Source: Sodiomyces alkalinus F11
Lineage: Eukaryota; Ascomycota; Sordariomycetes; Glomerellales; Plectosphaerellaceae
Length of the DNA stretch: 64,000 bases
Reading direction: 5' to 3'
Assembly (NCBI RefSeq): GCF_003711515.1
Contig: NW_021167080.1
Coordinates: forward strand, 3,446,155-3,510,154
Shown: positions 23,814 to 34,667 of the stretch, piece by piece
Layout of the letters: each line of letters opens with the position of its first letter
Position numbering within the stretch: the first letter of the stretch is position 1
Notes under the pieces: generated by a model
Databases searched by the model: none
What the model was told of the DNA's origin: nothing
The model's input: only the letters and a program-made list of their open reading frames with translations
Position numbers and translations under genes: made by a program

Positions 23814-24945
23814 GCTTGCTGAGTGAGAAGAAAAAAAGTATGTGTGCTAGAAGTACTCGTGTTGATGCAATAAGAAAAATCCGTCTGCCTTTTGTGCGAA
23901 ACGCCGAATCGTCTTCGTGGGTGCAATGAGGTCGCCGTCGAGACTTTGGAGCCTGAATTCGATGCCCTCTGGTGGCCAAGTTAATTACGGTACGGTACCT
24001 ACGGATTACCTTAGATACCTAGGTAGATACCTTGTCGCGTCTTCGTTTGGCAGCTCGGTTGCTGATTGGCCTGACGCTGAGCCAAGAAGTGACACTGTGC
24101 ACAGACCACCTATCTCTGATAGAAACCGCAACCCAGCGAACATGCCTTCATCTTAGAATCCGTCCTGGAGCCACGAGTTGTACTCCGCAAGTACGAAGTA
24201 TGGAGTGAAGACTCGCGGTTACCATACAAGGAAAGAAAGAGACAAAAAACAGAAGGGTCTTGTAAATATTTTAAATTCAAAGTCACGAGGACGAGCACTT
24301 CATTTCACACTGTAGAGACATGCGAAGCAGTATGACGTACCTCATTTTCCGACAGTCTATGTATGAATATTTTGTGGAAATACATGAATTTTTCTATCCG
24401 GGAACCCGCATGTCATCGTGATATATATTTCTCGATTTCTGAAAAAACTCTCATAGGAGAACCGCGAACCTATTCAGGATCAAGAAACAATGTAAGGTAC
24501 CTACCTTACGAATCGAAAGATGGGATTGATATCGCAGCATTTGTCACGTGACTAATTTCTCTTTTTCAGCCACTTCGGGTTAAGCTCAAGCCCACCCAAC
24601 AGCGAACCAAGCAAGACGGAAAAGTGGCCCACACCTCAGGGGGAAAACACGAAAGTACCTACCCACCAATACAGAGGGTAAGGGTACATGTCGCCCCCCA
24701 ACAAAGACGTCCGAGGCAGCAGCTTTTGCGGACAGGGGGACGGCAAAAATTCTTCGCGCGGCAAAACATCCTCAACGTCACCTCATCGTCCAGCGACACA
24801 ACGGCCATCAAAACAACAACCTCAACCACCCTTTTTATCGTCAAAAAATGCAAAAGTGAGCGTGGCAAACCATCGTGTATGACCTGAGCCATTTTTTTTG
24901 CGGTTATTCCGCTGGCTTTGCGCCGTTCTGCCATCCCTCACCGCC
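23814..24945. promoter_or_regulatory. Divergent promoter region of CNB1 and EPL1
   Basis: 1.1 kb between divergent starts. It holds a perfect hairpin gtaaggta-cc-taccttac (24492-24509), a tract of tacctta half-sites at about 23989-24035, and gtacgaagta at 24191. No specific factor site can be assigned. Confidence 0.5.
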
Positions 24946-26977
24946 ATGTCGACCCGAAAAGTTCGTGTCAAGAAACTCAACGTCAAAACCCCCCTCCCCG
25001 TTCTCCGGGAGGATGACATCGATCCCAGTGAATATGAGTCCTTGACAACAGAAACACAAATTGCGACCGGCGTTGAAGCTGCTGAGGAGACTGTGAGTCA
25101 CCTTCACCTACCTTTTCGCGTGACTCTGATATCACGGGTATTGTCACGTGATGTTTGGGTGGACCCCCCTCGGTGACGGCTCACCGAAGCGGGTCTCCGT
25201 ACGATACTTCACTTGACGCCGCCCCCTAAAACAGAGGACACACCCCACGCCTTGTTTCGCGGTTTTTAAAGCGTGAAGTGGCGTAACACCACAGCTGACA
25301 CATTCTGCTCCGCAGGAATACCACCTGCAATCAATCCTCAAGGAGTCGGGCACTAGCAATGACCAGGAAATTCCCGTGCCGCCTCCTCAGGAGAGCCAGA
25401 TCAACTATGATCAACTCTATCCTCTCCAGTTCCAGAAGCCCAATGCATATATCCGCTTCTCGCAGACTGTCGAGGAATGCATCGGGGTATCGTATGACAT
25501 GACAACAGAGGATGACGAGTTTCTCAAGAAGTACAACAGCACAAGGAAGAGTGCAGCCCAATTGTCCGAAGATGACTTCGAAAGAATCATGGAGGTCTTC
25601 GAGGAGACCGCGGGGGAACAAGCCCCCTTTGCGTCCATCGACAACACTGTTGTCAGTTATGACATGATGGTGCCCTCACTCAACCAGCTCGGGTCGGGCA
25701 AGATCATGTCCCACACCAAGCAAATCTATGAGTACTGGAAAGCGTGTCGCCAGGAGAAAGGAAACACGTCGCTGCACCCCACTCTGAAATTCGAGACTCA
25801 CCAGGAAACCGACGATACAGACCCCTATGTCTGCTTTCGGCGTCGCGAGGCCCGCCAGACCCGGAAGACCAGGCAGCGAGATGTGCAGAGCGCCGAAAAG
25901 CTCAAGCGTTTGCGCAAGGAGCTGGAAGATGGCCGCCAACTGATCATCCTCACCCATGAAAGGGAGATGCTCAAGCGTGACTTCCTCCAACTCGAACGCA
26001 TGATCTTTGAGCAGCGCGCCAAGGTGAGGGAGATGAAGACCAAGCTGGGCATCAAGGGAGACGATGACGACCTCGTAAATACCAAGGTATGTTCTCCTCC
26101 AAACCATCTTCTTGACATGGCTGGTGACGCTGATGGTCATGTGCAGCCCCAGAGAAGGAAGGTGCCCGAAGTGCCCACCATTGCTCGCCCCACGGCAAGC
26201 GCAGTGCGTGTGGCTTCTCGGCCAGACGGTCGCTCGATGGACGCGGACCTTGTTCAACTGGCAGACAGATTGGCTGCCAAGGATAATGAATTGCGCGCCG
26301 ATGTCGAGCAGAAGGTGCAGACCCATCGGAAGTGGAATCAAAACCACATTGATCTCACCCGCGATCCGTTGTCGCCGGTCAGGGAGCAAGGCATGGAGCT
26401 TAGCTTCCGCCCAGCCAAGGCGCAGTATTTGATGACACCGCCGGCGTCGACCTCGTCGGACTCGGAGGCCATGGACTTGGATGAAGAACCCGCTCCGGTG
26501 CCTGATAGACGTGAATTGCCCATCTTCCGGTTCACGGCTGGCGGTGGCGGCGGCGGCGGAGGCAGTATGGCCGGCGGTAAGCATGCGCCGCCGTCAACCA
26601 AACAGCCGGCATTCCGCAGGCGCATCGGCCGGTTGAATCGGTTGTGGATCGACCGGCGCGGCATAACAACTCCCCCTCGGGACGATGAGACCTCCGATCG
26701 ATGGAAGTATGACCAGGACGATGACGAGGAGCAGCCAGTGTATGAGATCGATCCCTTCGATACGAGGGCGCTCAAGTTCAGAGCGACAATTCCGCTGTCG
26801 CCCTTTATCTTCCCACGGAGGCACGTCGGGCAGGAGGGTATGGTAAATGGCCATCTTGCGGGAGGCAGACCAGCACTCCCACAGCCGCCACAGCCGCCAC
26901 ATCCACCCGCCCCACTCGCTCAACCCCCTCAGCCAGGCCCACAAAGTGCTGCTTCTGGCTTGACTCAACAAGGCTAA
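24946..26977 (+). CDS. EPL1: Enhancer of polycomb-like protein Epl1 (NuA4 subunit)
   Basis: Exons 24946-25092, 25316-26086 and 26147-26977 give 582 aa. The EPcA domain spans about residues 1-170: MSTRKVRVKKLNVKTPLPV at the start, then YHLQSILKESG, PNAYIRFSQTVEECIGVSYDM, YNMDD-equivalent segment DEFLKKYN and FERIMEVFEETA. A basic helical stretch follows (CFRRREARQTRKTRQRD ... LKRLRKELEDGRQL), then a Pro/Gly-rich tail. Epl1 links Esa1, Yng2 and Eaf6 in the Piccolo NuA4 histone H4/H2A acetyltransferase and contacts the nucleosome. Intron 1 is 223 nt; intron 2 is 60 nt, phase 0 and free of stop codons, so a retained intron would add 20 residues. A Gly8 run sits near residue 430. Confidence 0.96.
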
Positions 26978-29158
26978 GCTGCCTCTTGAGATTATCGTCA
27001 TTTGAGATTATCGTCATTAATTCGAACTCTTTGCCAAGCAGCGTCTCTTGCTGTCGCGAGCGCTGGCGTTGGTAAGAGGTGTATATTTAGTTGCAGTGTT
27101 CGTATATACCCATGGTTTCGGAGGGTTTCGGACGGTGTTCGGAGGCGTTGCCTGGTCAGGCGTCTGATAGGCAGGCTGGTCGGCAAAGGATCCAGGGGCG
27201 GCGGCGTTCAGGATTGTCATCATGTAACGAGTATGGGTCTGGAGCATGCATTATGAGCTGGAGTTGATGGCATGCCGCTTTGAGACCAATAAATAAAAAC
27301 AATAGATGCTTCAATTGCGGATAATGCACGACTGAGCTGACGCTTCCACGGCTTTTGTGTTGTATTCGTCGTGCATTTGTCGTGGCCTGACTCGAAGGCG
27401 AAGGGCTCTCCCGAAAGTATAATTGCGTGTACGCAATTCTGGACGGCAGCGGCGATGATATGTCGCCAAAGCATGTTGCAAGCAAAGCCAAAGACTGAAG
27501 GAATATCAACGTGATGGCTGGGATGGGTTGTATATATGCTGGGCATGCGTATACAAGCTGGTCGTAGTTGACAGGGCCGGCTCGTGGGTTGGCAGCCTGG
27601 TGGTATCCATTAGTTCTTGTATCATTTTTAGGTGCCCTTATTCGCCGATTGTGTATCAACTGACCTTGTGAGGGCAGTGGGTTACCAAAATCTGCCACCC
27701 ATAGTTGGAGAGGCGTTTCAATTGTATCATCGGTGCAGTGTTTGTGGGCGTTGTGGGTTTGTGGGCTTCGTGGCGCCGGACGAGCTCGGTGACATTCCGT
27801 CACCTTTGCCGTTGCTGCTTAATACCATTCGGAACAGCGGGGTTTAAACCTCTATCCTTCGTGGGTTGTAGATAAGAGCCGGGCGGAGAAGATGATGGTG
27901 GTCAGGGGAGGAATTCGTGGTCGAGGAATTTGCGCGATAATGTTGCTGCTATGTGCAACTTTGCGGAGTGGCAGGGGTTCCGTTGCGATGCGGATTGGGC
28001 TAAGCTACGCCCAAAAGGCGCAGCTGCTGACAGACATACATTCTGCTTCGAGCAAGACAATCTGCCACAGCTCCGTACAGGCTCCTGTACAGACTTGATA
28101 TGGGAGAGTAAGAGTGATTCGGTGCGCCGGAGTGCCCATTTCAACATGGGTTATCTTCCGTACCACAGTTCAAACCCCGTCATATTAGTTGTGGGAAGCG
28201 CCAGTCCTCGAGGCTGGGCAAGGGGTGCAAGCAGAGCAATCCTTTCAGATATTGGCAGTCGGGGCTCGCCATGTTGTAATCTCCTTCTGCAAATTCAAGC
28301 AGATGTTGAACAGGGTGAGGCAGTGAGGCCAAGTTGTGCAGATATGTATGGGCTCTCGGTCCGGAGCGTCAAGTAACGGCGCAAGAAGCTCCGAAGAAAC
28401 GAGGGGCCACTTAGATCGTGAGAAGCAGGTCCATGGCAGGTTGCAGCGGCAGACGGACAAGGTGAAAACTGCTCTAAGGGATTCGAATAAGACAAGAAAA
28501 TTTGCCCGCACCGAACTGGAGGCAGAAAAGAGTTGGTGATGGAGCAGGGCATGGAAAACAAAGAAGCAGAATTCAGTTAGTGGCAAGTGGTGGTTGTCGT
28601 GAGTGGGTTGTGTCTCTGGTGGGAGCTACGTACCCACAGACCCGAGTACCTGAGTACTTTAGGTACCCTTTTCATGTGTGTGACAGAGCACTGCGAATGT
28701 GAAAAATACAAGGGCACGGCTCGTGCACGGGCCAATAAGAGTCACCTCAACTCACCTTGACACGTACGGAGGTGGGGTTGGACGACTTCCGAGTACATCG
28801 GTACAGAATGTTGCCCCTCTTCTCAGGGCAGCATCTAAATCAACAACGCGTTACTCGACCTCTAACTCGGTATATTCTTGTGGAAGGACACTGGATATTT
28901 CAACTGTTTTGATACTACCTAACGTACAAACAACTACGGATACCTTCATTCGTTTTGTTTCTCGGATTATATAACAACAGCACTTGTATAGCCCGGTGTT
29001 CCGCAGCTTTCGGCGGCCTGACCTGGCCGAGGGCGCATCAAGAGACCCTTCGTTTTCCGGCCGCACTGTATCGGATTTGCCCCATCGAAACATAATCTTA
29101 AGAAGTCGAACTACGAATTTCGTGTCTCCTTGGACCAACCAAACATCCATTCGTTATC
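26978..29158. other. Intergenic between EPL1 and KAE1
   Basis: No supported gene in 2.2 kb. Just after the EPL1 stop is a two-copy 16-bp tandem repeat (26986-27017). ORFs of 215 codons (27156-27803, minus) and 148 codons (27930-28376, plus) lack recognisable domains. The last 300 bp is the KAE1 promoter and leader. Confidence 0.55.
26986..27017. repeat. 16-bp direct tandem repeat, two copies
   Basis: Two exact tandem copies of ttgagattatcgtcat, 9 bp after the EPL1 stop codon, in the 3' UTR. Confidence 0.95.
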
Positions 29159-30229
29159 ATGACGCAAAAACAGCCCAGATGGCGCGGCGGGCTTCTAGCC
29201 CTGGGCTGCGAAGGCTCTGCCAACAAGCTCGGCCTCGGTGTCATCCACCACTCCCCAACCGGCGAGGTCACGATCCTCTCCAACGTCCGAGACACCTTCG
29301 TTTCGCCCCCCGGAACCGGCTTCCTCCCCAAGGACACAGCGAAGCACCACCGCGTGCACTTCGTCCCCCTCGCCCTCCGCGCCCTCGCCGAAGCCGGCGC
29401 CGCCCCCTCGGACCTGGCCTGCATCTGCTTCACCCAGGGCCCCGGCATGGGCGCCCCCCTCACCGCCGTCGCCGTCGCCGCCCGCGCCCTCGCCCTCCTC
29501 TGGGACCTGCCCCTCGTGGGCGTGAACCACTGCGTCGGCCACATCGAGATGGGCCGCGCCATCACCGGCGCCGCCAACCCGGTCGTCCTGTACGTCAGCG
29601 GCGGCAACTCCCAGGTCATCGCCTACGCCGAGCGCCGCTACCGCATCTTCGGCGAGACCCTCGACATCGCCGTCGGCAACTGCCTGGACCGCTTCGCCCG
29701 CACCCTGGAGATCAGCAACGACCCCGCCCCCGGCTACAACATCGAGCAGCTCGCCAAGAAGGGCGGCGCGCGTCTCCTGGACCTCCCCTACACCGTAAAG
29801 GGCATGGACTGTTCCTTCTCCGGCATCCTCGCCAGCGCCGACGTCCTGGCCGCGCAGATGAAGGCCGCGAGGGCCAAGGGGGAGGACACCTTCACCGAGG
29901 CGGACTTGTGCTCCAGTTTGCAAGAGACCGTTTTCGCCATGCTCGTCGAGATCACCGAGCGCGCCATGGCTCACGTCGGTAGTAACCAAGTACTGATCGT
30001 CGGTGGTGTCGGGTGCAACGAGAGGCTGCAGGAGATGATGGGGGCCATGGCTAAGGAGCGCGGTGGCAGCGTCTACGCCACGGATGAGCGCTTCTGTATC
30101 GACAACGGCATCATGATCGCTCACGCTGGCTTGCTGGCCTACGAGACGGGTTTCCAAACGCCGATGGAGGAGAGTCAATGTACGCAGCGTTTTAGGACAG
30201 ATGAGGTATATATCAAATGGAGAGATTGA
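29159..30229 (+). CDS. KAE1: tRNA N6-threonylcarbamoyladenosine synthase subunit Kae1 (KEOPS)
   Basis: Intronless, 356 aa, the usual length of the eukaryotic Kae1/OSGEP form, which lacks a mitochondrial presequence. The ASKHA fold motifs are clear: [12 protein letters not shown] at residues 14-25, [22 protein letters not shown], the metal-binding pair His124 and His128 in [17 protein letters not shown] near 146-153, and [13 protein letters not shown] plus [10 protein letters not shown] near the end. Kae1 transfers the threonylcarbamoyl group made by Sua5 to A37 of ANN-decoding tRNAs within the KEOPS complex (Bud32, Cgi121, Pcc1). Third codon positions are strongly C/G-biased, which opens a 327-codon shadow frame on the minus strand. 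It converges with the SNF1 beta-subunit gene 268 bp away. Confidence 0.97.
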   Translation: MTQKQPRWRGGLLALGCEGSANKLGLGVIHHSPTGEVTILSNVRDTFVSPPGTGFLPKDTAKHHRVHFVPLALRALAEAGAAPSDLACICFTQGPGMGAPLTAVAVAARALALLWDLPLVGVNHCVGHIEMGRAITGAANPVVLYVSGGNSQVIAYAERRYRIFGETLDIAVGNCLDRFARTLEISNDPAPGYNIEQLAKKGGARLLDLPYTVKGMDCSFSGILASADVLAAQMKAARAKGEDTFTEADLCSSLQETVFAMLVEITERAMAHVGSNQVLIVGGVGCNERLQEMMGAMAKERGGSVYATDERFCIDNGIMIAHAGLLAYETGFQTPMEESQCTQRFRTDEVYIKWRD

Positions 30230-30497
30230 TCGGCCAACTCTGTATCTCCCGATGGCTTGACCACATGTTAAAGAGCAAATGCCAGGCCGAGCATGGCTCT
30301 ATAAGAATCATCATAACCCAGCGTTTATTCCACGCCACCGACACCCAGTCTTGCAGAGCCCGAGTCCCTTCTGCCCTTGCCCACCTGGGTATGACCCGCG
30401 GATAAATACAAGGACCAATGCCCAGGACCACCATTCCAAGGTCATTTCCAGCGTAATAAAGAACCCTGCCGGCACCAAAACACCATACCAGCCAAGT

Positions 30498-31972
30498 TCA
30501 CTTCCCAGACGACGACGACGACGTTGGTTTGTAGATGATTGTCGTAACATACTATTTCACCGAAAAATGTTAGTGGATTTGGTGTCTCCAGGGCAGGACG
30601 AGCGAAGTGTAAACACACCTTGTTCTTAAAACGAGTTGTGGCCGACACAGCCAGCATACCGTCCTTGATGCTGCTAGTGGCAAGGTGATTCAGGACGGTA
30701 TGGTTAAGCGGCATGTTTAGGACGCTATTATCATCCTTCATAAGCACGGCAGCGTTCAGAATCGGCTTGCTGAGGAATCCCGGCAAACTAGGAGGCGCCG
30801 GTAGCTTTTCTATAGCCGTCACTGCATATTGATAAGCCGGCGAGTCCTCGGGTTGGTCGAGATCCATAAGATATTTCGGAACCTGGTGGAAGTATTGGCT
30901 GGGTGAGGGTACGGATCTGCCCCTCGGCAACGGTTTCCCCTGGTCCCCCTCCTGAGCGGCGGAGGATTTCGAATCTGTCTGTCCCGCTGCTTGATCCGAT
31001 GTCGTTTGCTTTTGTGGGCGCAGATCATCTGCACTGATTTCAATATAGTTCACGAGATTATTACCAAAATCAACTGTCGTCGGCAGATCTGGCGACGTCT
31101 GCATGATGCCATCGACTAGGAAGCGCACATGGTGAGTGCCCGGAAGGATGTGTACGGTGCCAGCGAAGACGCCCGGCTTGCCTTCCCTGTAAAAGAACGA
31201 AATCGTTTAGCCATGGAAGCACATGTCTTACATGTCTTGAGGGAGACTGGAGAGAGGGCCGATGCCGATCGTGGATTGTATGTTGGGGAAGGGAGAAAGG
31301 AGAAAGGAGAAAGGAGAAAGGAGAAAGGAGAAAGGAGAAAGGAGAAAGGAGAAAGGAGAAAGGAGAAAGTTAAAAAAAAAAAAAACCTGCAACTTACACG
31401 GGATGGAGTCGTTGCTTGCGGTTCCATTGGAAAATGGTGCCAGTGACGTAGATCTTGTCACCTCCGCGTCGCCACTCGAGCCGCGTCGGGACAGTGGGCC
31501 TGGTCTTATCGACAATGAGTTCCTGTCCGTCGTCCTCTTCTACTGTAGCACTGCTCAAGCCCGAAGACTTGCGTGTCATGCCATCCGAGTCGAGGGCCTC
31601 GACGTCAACCACCGGCTCGACACCAGCAGCGTCTGAAGGGGCTATGATGGGTGATCCGGGGGTATGGACCTCCTCCTCGATGGGGAGCGGTAGGCGTGGC
31701 GGTCGCGTGAGGTACGACATGTCGCTGACGCTGTTCTGTGATGCCAGGCCTGCCTCCACGGGGTGGGCGTGGCCGGAGGCGGCGAGTGACCGAAGTGACG
31801 AGGATTCGGTGTGGCATACGGGGACGTCTACGGGCTTGCTTGGCTCATGGCGACTGGTCTGCCGGTCCTCCGACGGTTGAGACTGTGGGGCAGACGAGGA
31901 GTGGTTGTCGTTGTTGTTGTTGTTGTTGTTGTTGTTGTTGCTGTTGTTGCTGTTGCTGTTGCTGTTGCTATG

Positions 31973-32019
<47 letters not shown>

Positions 32020-32317
32020 CCCGATGAGGGGTATTGTAGTGTGAACTCGGCGACGGGGAGGAGGAACTCGTGATGCTGGGGATCGGAATGGACTGGAGAG
32101 GTTTAGGGCCTTTGGTAATCGTGGACCCTTGGGCCTGGTGGAGGGAGGCTTCGGGAGGGGCGGCGATGCGCTCGGCGGTACGGGGTGGGATGATATGCTT
32201 GGAGTCCCGTTTGGAATGCTTGGGCGACTCGTGGGTTTGGGAATAGCCAGACGATGTGTTTGATTGAGACGACACGGGAATCGCAGGCTTGGACGACGAC
32301 GAGGGGTTGTTGCCCAT
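30498..32317 (-). CDS. SIP2: SNF1/AMPK beta subunit (Sip2/Gal83 type)
   Basis: Exons 32317-31398, 31186-30619 and 30551-30498 give 513 aa. It starts MGNNPSSSS, a myristoylation context expected for this subunit. A long disordered Ser/Asn/Pro region follows, with a Ser-Asn and poly-Asn tract encoded at 31902-32018. The glycogen-binding CBM48/AMPK1 domain (about residues 280-345: TRLEWRRGGDKIYVTGTI, then GVFAGTVHILPGTHHVRFLVDG) is split by intron 1. The C-terminal ASC domain (about 400-513: YLMDL, PPSLPGFLSKPILN, LNHTVLNHLATSSIKDGML, SATTRFKNKYVTTIIYKPT) binds the kinase and gamma subunits. The complex controls derepression of carbon metabolism. Intron 1 (31187-31397) contains the GGAGAAA repeat. 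The last exon codes for 17 residues. Confidence 0.95.
31292..31369. repeat. (GGAGAAA)n heptanucleotide array in an intron
   Basis: About 11 copies on the plus strand inside intron 1 of the SNF1 beta-subunit gene, so the transcript carries a pure pyrimidine tract. A run of A follows (31372-31385), 12-20 nt after the donor on the gene strand. Confidence 0.95.
31902..32018. repeat. Trinucleotide/hexanucleotide repeat encoding Asn and Ser-Asn runs
   Basis: (TTG)n then (TTGCTG)n on the plus strand. On the minus strand it codes for the poly-Asn and Ser-Asn tracts of the SNF1 beta subunit. Confidence 0.9.
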
Positions 32318-33707
32318 CTTGCCCGATGCTTCTTCCCTCGTGTGTCACGGGAGGGGCGGGGACTGGCGACGGGATGCGGTAGGTGGGACTGCAGCAGTCC
32401 GGCAAAACGAGGGTATTTAACTGCGTGGTAGACGACCTGACCAGCTGATACTCTCCAAAGAGGCGGTGTCGCGGCTTGTGATGGTCCCTTGTCCCTTTGC
32501 TACTAGGTAAGCTAGCTAGCAAATCTCGAATAATCGGGGCCGAAATGGACAGGAGAAGAGCGACGACCAAGCTGGTTGGGCTTGATTGAATCCACCAGTT
32601 TTGTGCCCACTTCTCGCCGACCTCGCACAAATTGCACCCAAAATAGAGATGGGAAACGGGTAGCAGCAGATCAATACCGAACAAATCCGTATAAATCCGA
32701 GCCAATTGAAATATGTACCAAGTGAAGGCAACGGAGGTTGAAGCAAGGATAAACGGAGATGTTCGAGTGCAGTCGTGCGAGTTCGAGTCAACTGCTGATA
32801 CCAGCCTCACTCGGCATTCGAAAACTAAGTATCAGGCTAGGATGACGGCGAAAGCTTCGGATTCGGATATACGGGAGTCCCCTGATGAGTTTCTGGTTCG
32901 GTGGCTTCGGGTTCGGTCAAGTTCAAACTTCTCCTGTTCCACACAGCGAAAGTGAGAAAAAGACGACAATGAGATAGGTCGAAGGGGGTGCAAGATCGAG
33001 ACGATGGCCCCGCGATCACAAACACAGTACGTAATTACGTGATGGCGTGGGGCTCTTGGTAACCCCCCCTGCAGGATACACTTCCTATTAGCGCGGATAT
33101 GCCGTGTTGGACAATGTTCCTGTCACCCAACACCTTAGCAGCTCGCCGGGGCCGTTCGTCAGTTTGTACGGAGTACAGTACCTCTTTACGAGGGTACGGA
33201 CAGGATACGAAGATACCGTAGTAATCATGAGGTAATGAGTCTAAAGCGGCATTCCTCGCTGTTTCCAGGATAAGGTACCGTACCTAAGGTACTAGGTACC
33301 TTAGGTATGCTATCTGTACTTCGTACAACGAAGTACCTAACCGTGACGTTCATGTCCGTCTCTAGGTAGGTACTCTATGCCATTCCAGTGTGCTCGGGCA
33401 ACATGGACCTTGCCCAGAGCATCTCGTCCTCAACACAACTCGGTTCCCAACGCGTCAGCGGTCGACCTCAAGGCAATCCGTATTAGCCTGGAACAAGTTG
33501 ATCCCCTTCCCCTCAGCTTATTGACTTTGATCTCGATTTACCTTGACCGAAGTTTGCGAGACGCATCTCGATTACTCCAAACCGGCTCTATAAGTCCTAT
33601 CTATCTCTCTGCCTTACACTTCTGCAGGCGCCTGTCCGGTTAAACCTCGTCATGTTCTGAAGGGATCGCTAGGCCGTCAGTCCCTTCAACCAGCAGTCAC
33701 TCCAGTC
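32318..33707. promoter_or_regulatory. Divergent intergenic region with palindrome cluster
   Basis: 1.4 kb between the SNF1 beta-subunit and small membrane protein genes, transcribed divergently. The densest cluster of dispersed palindromes is at about 33271-33345 (aaggtaccgtacctaagg, taggtaccttaggta, gtacttcgtac at 33317-33327, acgaagtacc). ORFs at 32713-32955 and 33377-33643 have no features of real genes. Confidence 0.5.
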
Positions 33708-34392
33708 ATGTATTGGCTCGGAATGGTAGTAAAGGCGTCAAGTGCGCTTGGGGCTGCCATTGCCTTGCCTCTACGGCTCGTCTGGTCGTTAGGCTCTTCA
33801 CTGGTCGCCTTTATCCTCATCCTCCTCGCACCAGCTATCTACATGTTCTCGTATAGCTTCGGTTGGATTACGACCCTTATTAACTTCTGCATAAGTCCAG
33901 TCCAAGTAAGCTTTGCCCTTTCCCTCCGGTCAATACTACCTTAGTCATCTGTCTCCGTAGAAGACTAACACGGGGCGTCCTCGGCAGCCGCTCTACATTT
34001 TCGTGAGTCCTCCTTATCTTGGAAATACCCACCGCCACAGATTCCCCTTCCCTGTTCTTCTCCTCACCGGCTGCACTCTACAGATCACATGTGGCGCGAT
34101 CGTTGGCGGACTAGCCGGGGTAGTCGTGTCCTTCACCTCAGAGGTCGTCACATCGGCCTTGGGACTTCACGATCGCGCAAAGGAAGAGGACTACGATGAG
34201 TCGATAGCGCCGACCCCGATAACCATGCTCACCCCGCGTCCTACCTCGAGTAGAACTGAAGACTCTTCTCCCCCCGAAACTGACTGGCACTTTCTCGAAA
34301 CAATGGCCCCGAAACGCAGGGAACGGACGGCAGGGCTCGTATCCCTGTCCCAGACGATCCACGAGGAGGAAAGTAATGGTTCTGAGCTTTGA
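33708..34392 (+). CDS. Small fungal membrane protein with a 15-nt internal exon
   Basis: Exons 33708-33905, 33988-34002 and 34084-34392 give 173 aa. Two hydrophobic helices lie in residues about 12-60 (ALGAAIALPLRLVW, LVAFILILLAPAIYMFSYSF). A third follows the microexon (PLYIF, then ITCGAIVGGLAGVVVSFTSE). The tail from about 95 is acidic, Ser/Thr/Pro-rich and likely cytosolic. Intron 1 (82 nt) has GTAAGC, an ACTAAC box and GGCAG. Intron 2 (81 nt) has GTGAGT and CTACAG. All three exons are in phase 0, so skipping the microexon removes five residues without a frameshift. I know similar short proteins in ascomycetes but no assigned function. It converges with BUR1. Confidence 0.78.
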
Positions 34393-34667
34393 CACGCATT
34401 CAATCCTAAATAAGGCGCGTCCCAAACCTCGTGTTTAGTATCTAACTACGGAGTTATTTGGTGCTATGCGGCAAATTGATGATCATGCGATACCGCGTCT
34501 TCCCGGGAATATTCCCTATCCAAAACCCTCCAACGCCGTTCCCAACCCGTGCGCCGCGGCTAAGATTCTTACAACAGTGCCCACAATAGTAGAGCAAGAA
34601 GGGCATATAAAAAAACATGGTGAGGCCCGAAGAAAGAAAGGTGCCGTACTCTCCGTTTCGTCAACAG

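Noticed and set aside
27156..27803. 215-codon minus-strand ORF downstream of EPL1
   Set aside because: No domain, no splice or leader context, and composition unlike the real genes. It overlaps the probable EPL1 3' UTR.
29195..30178. 327-codon open frame on the minus strand opposite KAE1
   Set aside because: A shadow created by the strong C/G third-position bias of KAE1. Its translation is Gly/Glu/Val/Asp low complexity without any domain.
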